Made by a program: the position numbers and the translations under genes. Source: Mycobacterium pinniadriaticum (GTDB lineage: Bacteria > Actinomycetota > Actinomycetes > Mycobacteriales > Mycobacteriaceae). From it: a stretch of 55,458 nt of DNA. Within the stretch, counting starts at the first letter, position 1. Each line of letters starts with the position of its first letter. The notes beneath the pieces were generated by a model, which saw only the letters and a list, made by a program, of their open reading frames with translations, was not told where the DNA came from and ran no database searches. Where the stretch lies: positions 1 to 55,458 of the forward strand of contig NZ_JAPJDO010000036.1 in NCBI RefSeq assembly GCF_026242045.1, read 5' to 3'. Below are positions 33,949-43,351 of the stretch, piece by piece.

Positions 33949-36798
33949 GTGGAAACGCAGACGCTGATCAGACTCGTGGTGGGGCTGTCGATGACAGCGA
34001 TCGTCGTGTTCTTCGCCGCGCGCCGCGTCCTGTGGCTGTACACGCTGATCCGGTCCGGCCAGCCGGCGAGCGGCCGCGCCGACGATCTCGGCGAGCGGAT
34101 CAAGACCCAGATCATCGAGGTCTTCGGGCAGACCCGCATGCTGCGCTGGTCGGTGCCCGGGCTCGCCCACTTCTTCACGATGTGGGGCTTCTTCATCCTC
34201 ATCACCGTCTACATCGAGGCGTACGGCACGCTGTTCGTCCCCAACTTCGCCATACCGCTGGTGGGGCACTGGAACGCGCTGGGCTTCGTGCAGGACTTCA
34301 TTGCGCTGGCCGTGCTGCTCGGCATCATCACGTTCGCGATCATCCGGTTGCGCAGCGAACCCAAGGAATACGGCCGCTCGTCACGGTTCTACGGTTCGCA
34401 CACCGGCGGCGCCTGGCTGGTTCTCTGGATGATCTTCCTGGTCATCTTCACCTTCGCCTTCTTCCGCGGCGCGGCCGTGGTCACCGGAAACCTGCCGTAC
34501 GGCTTGGGCGCGTTCTTCTCACACGGCATGGGCCAGCTGCTCGCCCCGCTGGGCCACACCGCCAACGAGTGGATCGAGACGGTGGCGCTGCTGGGCCATA
34601 TCGCGGTGGCGCTGATCTTCCTGCTGATCGTGCTGCACTCCAAGCACCTGCACATCTTCGTCGCCCCGGTCAACATCACGTTCAAGCGCATGCCCAACGC
34701 GCTGGGCCCGCTGCTGCCCGTCGAGTACAAGGGCGAGGCGATCGACTTCGAGGATCCCGCCGAGGACGCGGTACTGGGACGGGGCAAGATCGAGGACTTC
34801 ACTTGGAAGGGCATGCTCGACATGGCCACCTGTACCGAGTGCGGTCGCTGCCAGTCGCAATGCCCGGCCTGGAACACCGGCAAGCCGCTGTCCCCGAAGC
34901 TGGTGATCATGGACCTGCGCGATCACCTGTTCGCCAAGGCCCCCTACATTCTCAACGGCAAGGCCGAGCCGCTCGAGGGACTCGACCTGGAGACCCCCCA
35001 CGAAGAAGGCCACCACGTGCCGGAATCCGGATTCGGCCGGATTCCCGGAAGCGGCCCCGCACAGAACGCCCGTCCGCTGGTCGGCACCGCCGAACAGGGC
35101 GGCGTGATCGACCCCGACGTGCTGTGGTCCTGCACCACCTGCGGCGCCTGCGTGGAGCAGTGCCCGGTGGACATCGAGCACATCGACCACATCGTCGACA
35201 TGCGCCGCTACCAGGTGATGATGGAGTCCGAGTTCCCCGGTGAGCTCGGCGTGCTCTACAAGAACCTGGAGGCCAAGGGCAATCCGTGGGGCCAGAACGC
35301 CAAGGAGCGCCTCACCTGGATCGACGAGGTCGAGTTCGACGTGCCGGTCTACGGCAAGGACGTCGAGTCGTTCGCCGGTTTCGAGTACCTGTTCTGGGTG
35401 GGCTGCGCCGGCGCCTACGAGGACCGCGCGAAGAAGACCACCAAGGCGGTCGCCGAACTGCTCGCCACCGCCGGGGTCAAGTTCCTGGTGCTCGGCGACG
35501 GCGAGACCTGCAACGGCGATTCGGCTCGTCGCTCCGGCAACGAGTTCCTGTTCCAGCAGCTGGCCGCGCAGAACGTCGAGACCCTCAACGATCTCTTCGA
35601 GGGCGTGGAGCGGGTCGACCGCAAGATCGTCGTGACCTGCCCGCACTGCTTCAACACGCTCGGCCGGGAGTACCCGCAGGTCGGCGGGAACTACACGGTC
35701 GTGCACCACACCCAGTTGCTGAACCGGCTGGTGCGCGACAAGAAGCTGGTCCCGGTGAAGGCTGTGGATGGCGGGGCCAACGTCACCTATCACGATCCCT
35801 GCTACCTGGGTCGGCACAACAAGGTCTACGACGCGCCGCGCGAGCTGATCGACGCCTCCGGCGTCACACTCACCGAGATGCCCCGGCACGCCGACCGTGG
35901 CCTGTGCTGCGGCGCCGGCGGGGCCCGGATGTGGATGGAAGAGCACATCGGTAAGCGGGTGAACCACGAGCGCGTCGACGAGGCGCTGTCGTTGGATCCG
36001 GCCAAGATCGCCACCGGTTGCCCGTTCTGCCGGGTGATGATCACCGACGGTGTCGGCGACCGCGAAAAGGCCGACGAGGTCGAGGTTCTCGACGTCGCGC
36101 AGCTGCTGCTGGGCTCGCTGGACCTCAGCACCGTCACGCTGCCGGAGAAGGGCGCGGCCGCCCGGGAGGCTGAAGCCGCCGCCGCGGCGGCACCGGCCGA
36201 GGCGCCCCCTGCGCCCAAGGCCGTGCCCGAACCCGCCGCCGCCGAACCGGCCGCGGCGGCACCGGCTGCGCCGGCCAAGGAAGCCCAGCCGGTCAAGGGT
36301 CTCGGCATCGCGGGCGGGGCGAAGCGGCCCGGCGCCAAGAAGGCCACACCAGCCGCCGCGGCTCCCGCTGCCGAGGCTCCGGCCGCCCAGCCCGCCACAA
36401 CCGAAGCACCGGCCGCCGAGGCTCCGGCCGCCGAGCCGGTGAAGGGGCTCGGCATCGCCGCGGGCGCCAAGCGACCCGGCGCCAAGAAGGCCGCGACTCC
36501 GGCTCCGGCAGCTCCCGCCGCGGAGGCTCCGGCCGCCGAGGCACCGGCCAAGGCCGCCGAACCTGTTCAGGAACCGCCGGTCAAGGGTCTCGGGATCGCC
36601 GCGGGCGCACGTCGCCCGGGCGCCAAGAAGGCCCCGGCCGCGGCTCCGGCTGAAGCGCCGGCACCGACGGCCGAACCCGAGCCTGCCGCAGCGCCCGAAC
36701 CGAAGGCCGAAGAGCCCAAAGCCGCCAATCCTGTGCAGGAACCGCCGGTCAAGGGACTCGGCATCGCCAAGGGGGCACGCCCACCCGGCAAGCGTTAG
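33949..36798 (+). CDS. etfD: EtfD, membrane Fe-S oxidoreductase of beta-oxidation
   Basis: The product has 949 residues. It has an N-terminal membrane domain with about six helices (nitrate-reductase-gamma/heterodisulfide-reductase type), then 4Fe-4S motifs CTECGRCQSQCP and CTTCGACVEQCP, then two CCG domains (VTCPHCFNTLG and DPCYLGRHN...GLCCGAGGARM...GCPFCRVMI). In M. tuberculosis EtfD (Rv0338c, 882 residues) takes electrons from acyl-CoA dehydrogenases through EtfBA to the respiratory chain. GTG 33949 has GGAGG 5 nt upstream; TTG 33937 is less likely. The ~220-residue C-terminus is Ala/Pro-rich with four PVKGLGIAxGAxRPG repeats. Confidence 0.92.
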   Translation: METQTLIRLVVGLSMTAIVVFFAARRVLWLYTLIRSGQPASGRADDLGERIKTQIIEVFGQTRMLRWSVPGLAHFFTMWGFFILITVYIEAYGTLFVPNFAIPLVGHWNALGFVQDFIALAVLLGIITFAIIRLRSEPKEYGRSSRFYGSHTGGAWLVLWMIFLVIFTFAFFRGAAVVTGNLPYGLGAFFSHGMGQLLAPLGHTANEWIETVALLGHIAVALIFLLIVLHSKHLHIFVAPVNITFKRMPNALGPLLPVEYKGEAIDFEDPAEDAVLGRGKIEDFTWKGMLDMATCTECGRCQSQCPAWNTGKPLSPKLVIMDLRDHLFAKAPYILNGKAEPLEGLDLETPHEEGHHVPESGFGRIPGSGPAQNARPLVGTAEQGGVIDPDVLWSCTTCGACVEQCPVDIEHIDHIVDMRRYQVMMESEFPGELGVLYKNLEAKGNPWGQNAKERLTWIDEVEFDVPVYGKDVESFAGFEYLFWVGCAGAYEDRAKKTTKAVAELLATAGVKFLVLGDGETCNGDSARRSGNEFLFQQLAAQNVETLNDLFEGVERVDRKIVVTCPHCFNTLGREYPQVGGNYTVVHHTQLLNRLVRDKKLVPVKAVDGGANVTYHDPCYLGRHNKVYDAPRELIDASGVTLTEMPRHADRGLCCGAGGARMWMEEHIGKRVNHERVDEALSLDPAKIATGCPFCRVMITDGVGDREKADEVEVLDVAQLLLGSLDLSTVTLPEKGAAAREAEAAAAAAPAEAPPAPKAVPEPAAAEPAAAAPAAPAKEAQPVKGLGIAGGAKRPGAKKATPAAAAPAAEAPAAQPATTEAPAAEAPAAEPVKGLGIAAGAKRPGAKKAATPAPAAPAAEAPAAEAPAKAAEPVQEPPVKGLGIAAGARRPGAKKAPAAAPAEAPAPTAEPEPAAAPEPKAEEPKAANPVQEPPVKGLGIAKGARPPGKR

Positions 36799-36811
36799 GA
36801 GCCGCGCCCTC

Positions 36812-37144
36812 TCACTCGAGAACGATGAGCAGGGTGACGACCACGCTGACGATCGCGAACGCGACCGCCGAGCCGAGCACGAACCACCCTCCCCGAGTCC
36901 TGAGGATGGCGTAACCGAGCTGGGTCTCCTGGACGTATCGGTGCCGGGACGCCGCGGCGAGCGCGGATACGACGCCGACGCAGATCAGCGAGATCCCGAG
37001 GACACTGGTGACATCGGCGTGGACCAGCAGGATGACGGCGACGGCGAAGATCCCGGCGAGCCCGGCCAGTGTCATCGAGCGCTGCACATGATTGCGCTCG
37101 AACGGGTACTGACTTCCCCATAGCTTTCCCGGCCTGGTGTCCAT
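36812..37144 (-). CDS. Small membrane protein, partner of the DUF202 gene
   Basis: The product has 110 residues with about three helices (MTLAGLAGIFAVAVILLVHA, SVLGISLICVGVVSALAAAS, WFVLGSAVAFAIVSVVVTLL). ATG 37144 is 6 bp after the stop of the DUF202 gene. The start carries charged residues (MDTRPGKLWGSQYPFERNH). Probably a diverged DUF202-like half-protein; function unknown. Convergent with etfD. Confidence 0.7.
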   Translation of the reverse strand: MDTRPGKLWGSQYPFERNHVQRSMTLAGLAGIFAVAVILLVHADVTSVLGISLICVGVVSALAAASRHRYVQETQLGYAILRTRGGWFVLGSAVAFAIVSVVVTLLIVLE

Positions 37145-37150
37145 CGGCGG

Positions 37151-37558
37151 TCAGCCCCCCGGCGTGAGAACGAGGACGACCACCCCGGCACCCGCGAAGA
37201 GCATGGCCACGACGCCCAGCAGCGGCGCGCTGAATCCCGGCAGCGGCTCGCGTCGCCGCACCGCGCGCTCGGTCAGGCACCAGCGCCACACCCCGAGGCC
37301 ACAGGCGGCGACGGCGATCACGACGAGGCCCAGGGCGAGGATCCGGCTCCCGAACCACGGGTGCTCGAGAAAGAGCCGGTCGATCGCGACGGCGCCGGCG
37401 AGCAAGGTCACCGCGAGCCGCAGCCACGACAGGTAGGTGCGCTCATTGGCCAGGCTGTAGAGGGGGTCCGGCTCGCGGCCCTCGTCATAGACTCCGCGCG
37501 GGAAGCGCGACCCGCGCGGCGCGTCGCTCTGGAAGTGCATCACCTCGTTGTCGGCCAC
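37151..37558 (-). CDS. DUF202 (YidH-like) membrane protein
   Basis: The product has 135 residues. The family signature YSLANERTYLSWLRLAVTLL is followed by three helices. GTG 37558 is listed; GTG 37543 and ATG 37540 are alternatives, with GAGG just before. It forms a two-gene operon with the small membrane protein downstream. The role of the DUF202 family is not established. Confidence 0.8.
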   Translation of the reverse strand: MADNEVMHFQSDAPRGSRFPRGVYDEGREPDPLYSLANERTYLSWLRLAVTLLAGAVAIDRLFLEHPWFGSRILALGLVVIAVAACGLGVWRWCLTERAVRRREPLPGFSAPLLGVVAMLFAGAGVVVLVLTPGG

Positions 37559-37584
37559 CAGGTCACGGTAGCCCCCGACCGCAC

Positions 37585-38919
37585 CTAGGCTGCGTCATCA
37601 CCCTCAGTCCCGAGTAATCGCTCGGGGTGGTGGAAGTCGTTGGTACCGCTGGCGAGTGGTAGCTGCGGTGGGGGAATCCATTCGGTGTCCCCGTTGGCGA
37701 GTTTGCGGGTTTTCCAACCTTGGTCGAGGAGTTTGTGATCCGACGGGCAGGCCAGGGTGAGTTTGTCGATGTTGGTCAGGCCGCCGTCGACCCATTCGTC
37801 GACGTGGTGGACTTCGCAGCGAAATCCCGGCGCATCACAGCCGGGTCTGGTACAGCCACGGTCCTTGTTGTGCAACATGATTCGTTGGTCGGCGGTGGCG
37901 ATTCGTTTGGTGCGGCCCAGCCACAACGGCTGGCCATTCACCCCGTCGAACAGCGCCAAAAAGTGGTAGGCGTGGGTGGCCATGCGGATCACGTCCGGAA
38001 TCGGCAGTAACGTTCCACCGGCGGTGACGGCATGCCCGGTCTTGTTCTGCAGCTCCTGCAGTGTGGCTGACACGATAACGGTGACCGGTAACCCGTTGTG
38101 TTTCCCCAGCTTCGGATCACCCAACTGGCCGCGCACCAACGCTGTGAGCGCGTCGTGTTGACGTTGACCGTGACTACGCAGATCCCGCTCTGCCACCTCA
38201 TCCGATGGCGCCGTCGTCGGCGATTCGTCGGCGGGGTTGCACACCCCAGGCGCGGCGAATTTGGCGAACCAGGCATCCAGGTAGGACCGCAGCTCGGGGT
38301 CGGCGATCAGCCTGCCCACGCTCATCCCGTCCACCCGTTGCCCACCGCACCAGAGGAAGCCGCGCTTGCGGGCGCGGTCCTCATCGGAGAATTTCCCGTC
38401 CGGGTTCAGATGCAGCGCCAACCGGTCGGCCAACTTCTCCAACTGATCAGGGCGCAGGTTCACCGCATGCTCGGCCAACGAACGCTCGGCCTTCTCGACC
38501 TCCAGCAGCCCAACATGCTCGGGCAGGTCGCGGAAGAACTTCTGAATCACCGACAGGTGCTCGCCGTCCAACAACCCGGCCTGCCACGCCGTGGCGGTCT
38601 CCGGGAGCAGCGGCGGTAACGACTCCCCGGTCAGCGTCGCGCGCGGGGCCAACTGTTCAGCGTCGCGGATGCGGCGTTTGGCCTCCCGTGGGCTGATCCG
38701 CAACACATCGGCCAGGGTGATCGGCACCGGCGGACAGCCCTCGAACTGCTCCAACCGGGCCACCACCCGATGGGCCACCGCCACCTGACGGCGCCGCGCG
38801 GTTTCCAACCGCTCCAGCACCACAAACCGCTCCGGCGGCGACAACACGTCGAGATCGACCGCGGCCAGGCGCTCGACGACATCGTCGAGCGCCTCCAACA
38901 CCGCATCAATCGAACTCAT
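37585..38919 (-). CDS. HNH endonuclease-signature protein (DUF222, 13E12 repeat family)
   Basis: The product has 444 residues. The DUF222 helical domain fills the N-terminal ~300 residues. The C-terminal HNH module reads CTRPGCDAPG, CEVHHVDEWVDGG and NIDKLTLACPSDHKLL, with all zinc/His positions present. ATG 38919 is 7 nt after TAGTCT (leaderless), favouring it over the frame to 38943. These genes are multicopy in mycobacteria (13E12 family) and their activity is uncertain. M. tuberculosis has one at the same place beside aspC. Confidence 0.85.
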   Translation of the reverse strand: MSSIDAVLEALDDVVERLAAVDLDVLSPPERFVVLERLETARRRQVAVAHRVVARLEQFEGCPPVPITLADVLRISPREAKRRIRDAEQLAPRATLTGESLPPLLPETATAWQAGLLDGEHLSVIQKFFRDLPEHVGLLEVEKAERSLAEHAVNLRPDQLEKLADRLALHLNPDGKFSDEDRARKRGFLWCGGQRVDGMSVGRLIADPELRSYLDAWFAKFAAPGVCNPADESPTTAPSDEVAERDLRSHGQRQHDALTALVRGQLGDPKLGKHNGLPVTVIVSATLQELQNKTGHAVTAGGTLLPIPDVIRMATHAYHFLALFDGVNGQPLWLGRTKRIATADQRIMLHNKDRGCTRPGCDAPGFRCEVHHVDEWVDGGLTNIDKLTLACPSDHKLLDQGWKTRKLANGDTEWIPPPQLPLASGTNDFHHPERLLGTEGDDAA

Positions 38920-38985
38920 GTTCGAGAGACTACGCCGCCCCACCGACAGGATTGAGCGACCGGACCTCGCCGATGAAACCCCAGG

Positions 38986-39402
38986 TCAGCTGAGCTTGGT
39001 CAGCTGGAACGGTGCCTCGGTGATCTGACCGCCGGGGCAGTCGCCGTTGGAATCGGCGACCAGCGTGCCCTTCAGGCTGGCGGCATTCACCGTGTAGGCG
39101 ATCCGGACCGGTGCGTAGCTGCCGTCGTCGCACACCACGCCGTCGGGCTTGGTCACCGTGAAGTTCCACTGCCCGTTTGTCAGGGTCGCCACGCTGGTCC
39201 AGCCCAGATTGCTGGCCAGATTGGCCGTGCACCCATTGGTCGCGCAGTTGGACGACACGGTCACGACCGCCCCGTCGGCGCCGTCGTCGACGGCGTAGGT
39301 GCCGTTGATCGGTCCTGGATCGGCCGACGCAGAAGCAGCAAAGCCCAGCGCGGCAGCCGCCGCCACCGCAGCAGCAGTCGTCAGTGTGCGTGTGATCTTC
39401 AC
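38986..39402 (-). CDS. Secreted small beta-rich protein
   Basis: The product has 138 residues. Signal peptide TTAAAVAAAAALGFAASASA is cleaved before DPGPING. The mature ~108 residues have four cysteines (SSNCATNGC, VVCDDG, GDCPGG), likely two disulfides. GTG 39402 has AAAGGGAA upstream. It resembles the family of small exported mycobacterial proteins with a TYAVD... start and a predicted beta-barrel; function unknown. Confidence 0.75.
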   Translation of the reverse strand: MKITRTLTTAAAVAAAAALGFAASASADPGPINGTYAVDDGADGAVVTVSSNCATNGCTANLASNLGWTSVATLTNGQWNFTVTKPDGVVCDDGSYAPVRIAYTVNAASLKGTLVADSNGDCPGGQITEAPFQLTKLS

Positions 39403-39596
39403 GTTGTTCCCTTTGCGCCGTCAGGCCGGTAGTGACGACCCAAGCTAGCAGTCAATTCACCGGCGATCGGCGCGACTACACAGCAGAGTCACAGTTGTAT
39501 CCGAGGTGTCCCTCAATCGTGACTTCTCACGTCACAGCAAAGCCACAATCCGTCTCACGGGAAACCGGTTTGCGCAGGAATGGGACAATCATCGGC

Positions 39597-40862
39597 GTGA
39601 CTACTCACCAGTTACCGTGGCATGGCACCAGCCAGCACCCTCGGCAACGCACGTTCACGCAGTCGACCAAGCTGCAGGACGTTCTGTACGAGATCCGCGG
39701 GCCTATCCACGAGCACGCCAACCGGCTGGAGAACGAGGGTCACCGCATCCTCAAGCTCAACATCGGCAACCCCGCACCGTTCGGCTTCGAAGCCCCCGAC
39801 GTCATCATGCGCGACATCATTGCCGCCCTGCCCGACGCCCAGGGCTACTCCGACTCCAAAGGCATCATCAGTGCGCGGCGCGCGGTGTTCACCCGCTACG
39901 AACTGGTGGAGAACTTTCCTCGCTTCGACATCGACGACGTGTACCTCGGCAACGGTGTTTCCGAGCTCATCACGATGACGCTGCAGGCGCTGCTCGACAA
40001 CGGCGACCAGGTGCTCATCCCCGCGCCGGACTACCCACTGTGGACGGCGTCGACCGCGTTGGCCGGTGGCACCCCGGTGCACTACCTGTGCGACGAGACC
40101 AACGGCTGGATGCCCGACGTCGCCGACTTGGAATCCAAGATCACCGACCGCACCAAGGCGCTGGTGGTGATCAACCCGAACAACCCCACCGGCGCGGTGT
40201 ACAGCCGCGAAATCCTGGAGCAGATGGTCGAATTGGCCCGCAAGCATCAGCTGCTGCTCCTGGCCGACGAGATCTACGACAAGATCCTTTACGACGACGC
40301 CAAACACATCTGCCTGGCGTCGTTGGCGCCGGACCTGCTGACCCTGACCTTCAACGGTCTGTCCAAGGCGTACCGAGTGGCCGGCTACCGGTCGGGCTGG
40401 CTGGTCATCACCGGACCCAAGGAGCATGCGAGCAGCTTCATCGAGGGCATCAGCTTGCTGGCCAACATGCGACTGTGCCCGAACGTGCCTGCGCAGCATG
40501 CCATTCAGGTCGCGTTGGGCGGCCACCAGAGCATCGACGATCTGGTGCTGCCGGGCGGGCGGCTGCTCGAGCAGCGCGACGTCGCCTGGAACAAGCTCAA
40601 CGAAATCCCGGGCGTGTCCTGCGTGAAACCCACCGGCGCGCTGTACGCGTTCCCGCGACTCGATCCGGAGGTGCACGACATCCGGGACGACGAGCAGTTG
40701 GTGCTGGATCTGCTTCTGCAGGAAAAGATTCTGGTCACCCAGGGAACCGGGTTCAACTGGCCGGCACCCGATCACCTGCGGATCGTGACCCTGCCGTGGT
40801 CACGTGACCTGGCCAGTGCCATCGAACGGCTGGGCAACTTCCTGGCCGGTTACCGCCAGTAA
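39597..40862 (+). CDS. aspC: Aminotransferase (AspC/AlaA type)
   Basis: The product has 421 residues, a class I PLP aminotransferase. Motifs include NIGNPAPFGFEAP, GNGVSELI, INPNNPTGAVY, DEIYDKILYDD, and the PLP lysine in FNGLSKAYRVAGYRSGW. It is the orthologue by synteny of M. tuberculosis Rv0337c, annotated as AspC and closely related to alanine transaminase AlaA, so substrate use (aspartate or alanine) is open. GTG 39597 is 7 nt after GACAAT (39584-39589), a leaderless promoter; the upstream frame to 39432 is rejected. Confidence 0.9.
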   Translation: MTTHQLPWHGTSQHPRQRTFTQSTKLQDVLYEIRGPIHEHANRLENEGHRILKLNIGNPAPFGFEAPDVIMRDIIAALPDAQGYSDSKGIISARRAVFTRYELVENFPRFDIDDVYLGNGVSELITMTLQALLDNGDQVLIPAPDYPLWTASTALAGGTPVHYLCDETNGWMPDVADLESKITDRTKALVVINPNNPTGAVYSREILEQMVELARKHQLLLLADEIYDKILYDDAKHICLASLAPDLLTLTFNGLSKAYRVAGYRSGWLVITGPKEHASSFIEGISLLANMRLCPNVPAQHAIQVALGGHQSIDDLVLPGGRLLEQRDVAWNKLNEIPGVSCVKPTGALYAFPRLDPEVHDIRDDEQLVLDLLLQEKILVTQGTGFNWPAPDHLRIVTLPWSRDLASAIERLGNFLAGYRQ

Positions 40863-40894
40863 CCGCACAGATCAGCGGTTCTACTCTGGTCCGG

Positions 40895-42136
40895 GTGACG
40901 CACTCACATTCCCACACCGGCCCGGCGCCGCTGAGTCCCTTGGCCGCCCGGATAGTCGTGGTCGCGCTGGGCCTGGTCGGCCTGGCGGCAGTGATCGGTG
41001 CGGTTCTGCTGTGGCCCAACGGCTCGAAGGTCGATATTCCCCTGCCGTTTCAGAGCGGCACCGGCGGTGCGGTCACCACCGAGGGTGGTCACGTGGTGTC
41101 CAGCACCCTGACCGACTGCGGCAGTCCGTCGGCCGGCCAAGTGCTCACCGCCGCGCCCGCCCCCGGAGTACCCGGTAACGGCACCTGCGTCCAGACGGTG
41201 GTGTCGATCGACAGCGGACCCAATCAGGGCGCATCCACGATGCTGGAATTCTCCCCCGGCCCGGGCCAGCCGCACCTGGTGGCCGGCGACGCGATTCGCA
41301 TCTTCCGGCAGGTCGACCAGCAGGGTGCGACGAGCTATGGGTTCTACGACTACGAGCGCACCTGGCCGCTGGTCGCCCTGGCGGCGGTGTTCGCGATCGT
41401 CATTGTGGCGGTCGCGCGCTGGCGCGGGCTGCGGGCGCTGGTCGGTATCGTCGTCGCCTTCATGGTGCTGGTGGTCTTCCTGCTCCCGGCGTTACGCGAC
41501 GGCGCCCCAGCGGTTCCCGTCGCGCTGGTCGCCTCGGCGGCCATCCTCTACGCCGTCATCTACTTGGCGCACGGCATCAGCCTGCGCACCAGCGCGGCCC
41601 TGCTCGGTACGTTGACGGCCTTGTTGTTGGCGGCGGGACTGTCCTGGGCGGCAATCGAACTCGCGCATCTCACCGGGCTGTCGGAAGATCAGAACAACGA
41701 AGTCGCGGCGTACATGGGGCATATCTCGATCCAGGGGCTGCTGCTGGCCGGGTTCATCATCGGTTCGCTGGGCGTGCTCAACGATGTGACGATCACCCAG
41801 GCTTCGGCGGTGTTCGAGCTCGCCGAGGGGCATGGCTCCCGTCGGCAGATCTTTGTGGGCGCCATGCGTATTGGCAGCGACCACATCGCCAGCACGGTCT
41901 ACACCCTGGTGCTGGCCTATGCCGGTAGTTCGCTACCGCTGCTGCTGTTGTTCAGTGTGGCCAATCGCTCGCTGTCCGATGTGCTGACCAGTGAGAGCGT
42001 GGCCATCGAGATCGCCCGCTCGGCGGTGGGCGGGATCGCGCTGGCGTTGTCGGTGCCGCTGACCACGGCGATCGCCGCGGTGCTGGCTACGCCTGGTCCA
42101 GCAGTGTCAGTAGGTAACCGCCATAGCCTGACTTGA
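40895..42136 (+). CDS. YibE/F-like membrane protein
   Basis: The product has 413 residues. A His-rich start (THSHSHTG) leads to helix 1, an extracytoplasmic domain of about 110 residues with two cysteines, then seven or so helices matching the YibE/F family (MVLVVFLLPALRDG, HISIQGLLLAGFIIGSLGVL, NDVTITQASAVFELAE). GTG 40895 is 7 nt after TACTCT (leaderless). Its last 50 bp overlap the end of rmlA on the other strand. Function of YibE/F is unknown. Confidence 0.85.
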   Translation: MTHSHSHTGPAPLSPLAARIVVVALGLVGLAAVIGAVLLWPNGSKVDIPLPFQSGTGGAVTTEGGHVVSSTLTDCGSPSAGQVLTAAPAPGVPGNGTCVQTVVSIDSGPNQGASTMLEFSPGPGQPHLVAGDAIRIFRQVDQQGATSYGFYDYERTWPLVALAAVFAIVIVAVARWRGLRALVGIVVAFMVLVVFLLPALRDGAPAVPVALVASAAILYAVIYLAHGISLRTSAALLGTLTALLLAAGLSWAAIELAHLTGLSEDQNNEVAAYMGHISIQGLLLAGFIIGSLGVLNDVTITQASAVFELAEGHGSRRQIFVGAMRIGSDHIASTVYTLVLAYAGSSLPLLLLFSVANRSLSDVLTSESVAIEIARSAVGGIALALSVPLTTAIAAVLATPGPAVSVGNRHSLT

Positions 42137-42953
42137 TCAGTTCCGCTCCGCACCGAGCCAGTTGTTCGTCGTCGATGAAGCCCATCCGCCAGGCGACCTC
42201 TTCGGGGCAGGACACCTTGAGTCCTTGACGGTATTCGATAGTGCGGACGAAATCGCTTGCATCCAAAAGCGAATCGAAGGTTCCGGTGTCCAGCCAGGCG
42301 CTGCCGCGCGGCAAGACCTCGACCACCAGCCGGCCCTGGTCGAGATAGGTTTGGTTGACTTCGGTGATCTCCAACTCACCTCGCGGTGAGGGCCGCAGCC
42401 CCCGGGCGATCTCGATGACGTCGTTGTCGTAGAAGTACAGCCCGGGAACCGCGTAGTTGGACTTGGGGTACTTCGGCTTCTCCTGCAGCGACAACGCGGT
42501 GCCGTCCGCGGCGAATTCGACCACACCGTAGGCCGACGGATTGGCGACGCGGTAGGCGAAGATGGCTGCCCCCTGGATGTTTCGGAACCGGCTCAGGCTG
42601 GTGCCTACTCCGGGACCGTAGAAGATGTTGTCACCCAGGACGAGCGCGACTGTTCCGGTGCCGATGTGGTCGGCTCCGATCAGGAACGCCTGCGCCAGCC
42701 CGTCGGGCCGCTCCTGCACCGCATAGCTGATGTTGATGCCCAATCGCGAGCCGTCGCCGAGCAGCCGGTGAAAGGCCGCGGCGTCGTGACCGGTGGTGAT
42801 CACCAGGATGTCGCGGATGCCCGCCATCATCAGCGTGCACAGCGGGTAGTAGATCATCGGCTTGTCGAAAACGGGCAGCAGCTGTTTGCCGGCACCCATC
42901 GTGATCGGGTACAGCCGCGTCCCCGACCCGCCGGCGAGGATGATCCCCCGCAA
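42087..42953 (-). CDS. rmlA: Glucose-1-phosphate thymidylyltransferase
   Basis: The product has 288 residues, exactly the size of M. tuberculosis RmlA. It makes dTDP-glucose from dTTP and glucose-1-phosphate, the first step to dTDP-rhamnose for the arabinogalactan linker. Motifs: RGIILAGGSGTRLYPITMG (nucleotide loop), KQLLPVFDKPMIYYPL, VLGDNIFYG, EKPKYPKSNYAVPGLYFYD, EITEVNQTYLDQG, WLDTGTFDSLL. The start is TTG 42953, 6 bp after the stop of the SnoaL-like gene. The longer frame to 43187 is a read-through into that gene. Confidence 0.95.
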   Translation of the reverse strand: MRGIILAGGSGTRLYPITMGAGKQLLPVFDKPMIYYPLCTLMMAGIRDILVITTGHDAAAFHRLLGDGSRLGINISYAVQERPDGLAQAFLIGADHIGTGTVALVLGDNIFYGPGVGTSLSRFRNIQGAAIFAYRVANPSAYGVVEFAADGTALSLQEKPKYPKSNYAVPGLYFYDNDVIEIARGLRPSPRGELEITEVNQTYLDQGRLVVEVLPRGSAWLDTGTFDSLLDASDFVRTIEYRQGLKVSCPEEVAWRMGFIDDEQLARCGAELIKSGYGGYLLTLLDQA

Positions 42954-42958
42954 GTCCG

Positions 42959-43333
42959 TCAGACCTGCAGGTCTTCGTCGGACATCTCGGTGGCTGCCAG
43001 GGCCGCGGCGAGGTCGTCGTGGCGGAACACCGAGGTGACGTGGTCGTGCACTACCCGGAACGCCGATGCCGCGCTGCGGACGTCGGACGGGTCGGTGTGC
43101 GAGGTCATCCGCTCTTCGACGACGACGACACCCTCGTGGTAGTAGATGTCGCCGACCTCGATGGTGGCCGCCGAGCGCTGCGCCCACTCCCGTAGCGCGG
43201 CGTGGCCCTGCGCGGCGCCGTCGGCGTCGCCGATCTCGATGTCGTCGCTGGACAGCGAGATCAGCGTATCCAGGTCCGCGGTGTTCAGCGCGTCATGCCA
43301 GGCCAGGACGGTGGCGATCTCCGAGGTGCTCAT
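42959..43333 (-). CDS. SnoaL/NTF2-like protein
   Basis: The product has 124 residues with a nuclear-transport-factor-2-like alpha+beta fold pattern: AWHDALNTADLDTLISLSS, a central beta stretch (VVVVEERM), FRVVHDHVTSVFRHD at the end. ATG 43333 is 7 nt after TAGTTT (minus strand, 43341-43346), a leaderless promoter. It lies 5 bp ahead of rmlA and is likely cotranscribed. Function unknown. Confidence 0.8.
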   Translation of the reverse strand: MSTSEIATVLAWHDALNTADLDTLISLSSDDIEIGDADGAAQGHAALREWAQRSAATIEVGDIYYHEGVVVVEERMTSHTDPSDVRSAASAFRVVHDHVTSVFRHDDLAAALAATEMSDEDLQV

Positions 43334-43351
43334 TGGGCTCAAACTACCGGT

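Noticed and set aside
34519..35967. A 482-codon minus-strand frame
   Set aside because: Lies wholly inside etfD, whose Fe-S motifs are on the plus strand.
42954..43187. Longer RmlA with an N-terminal extension
   Set aside because: The extension is read-through of the SnoaL-like gene in another frame; TTG 42953 gives exactly the known RmlA length.
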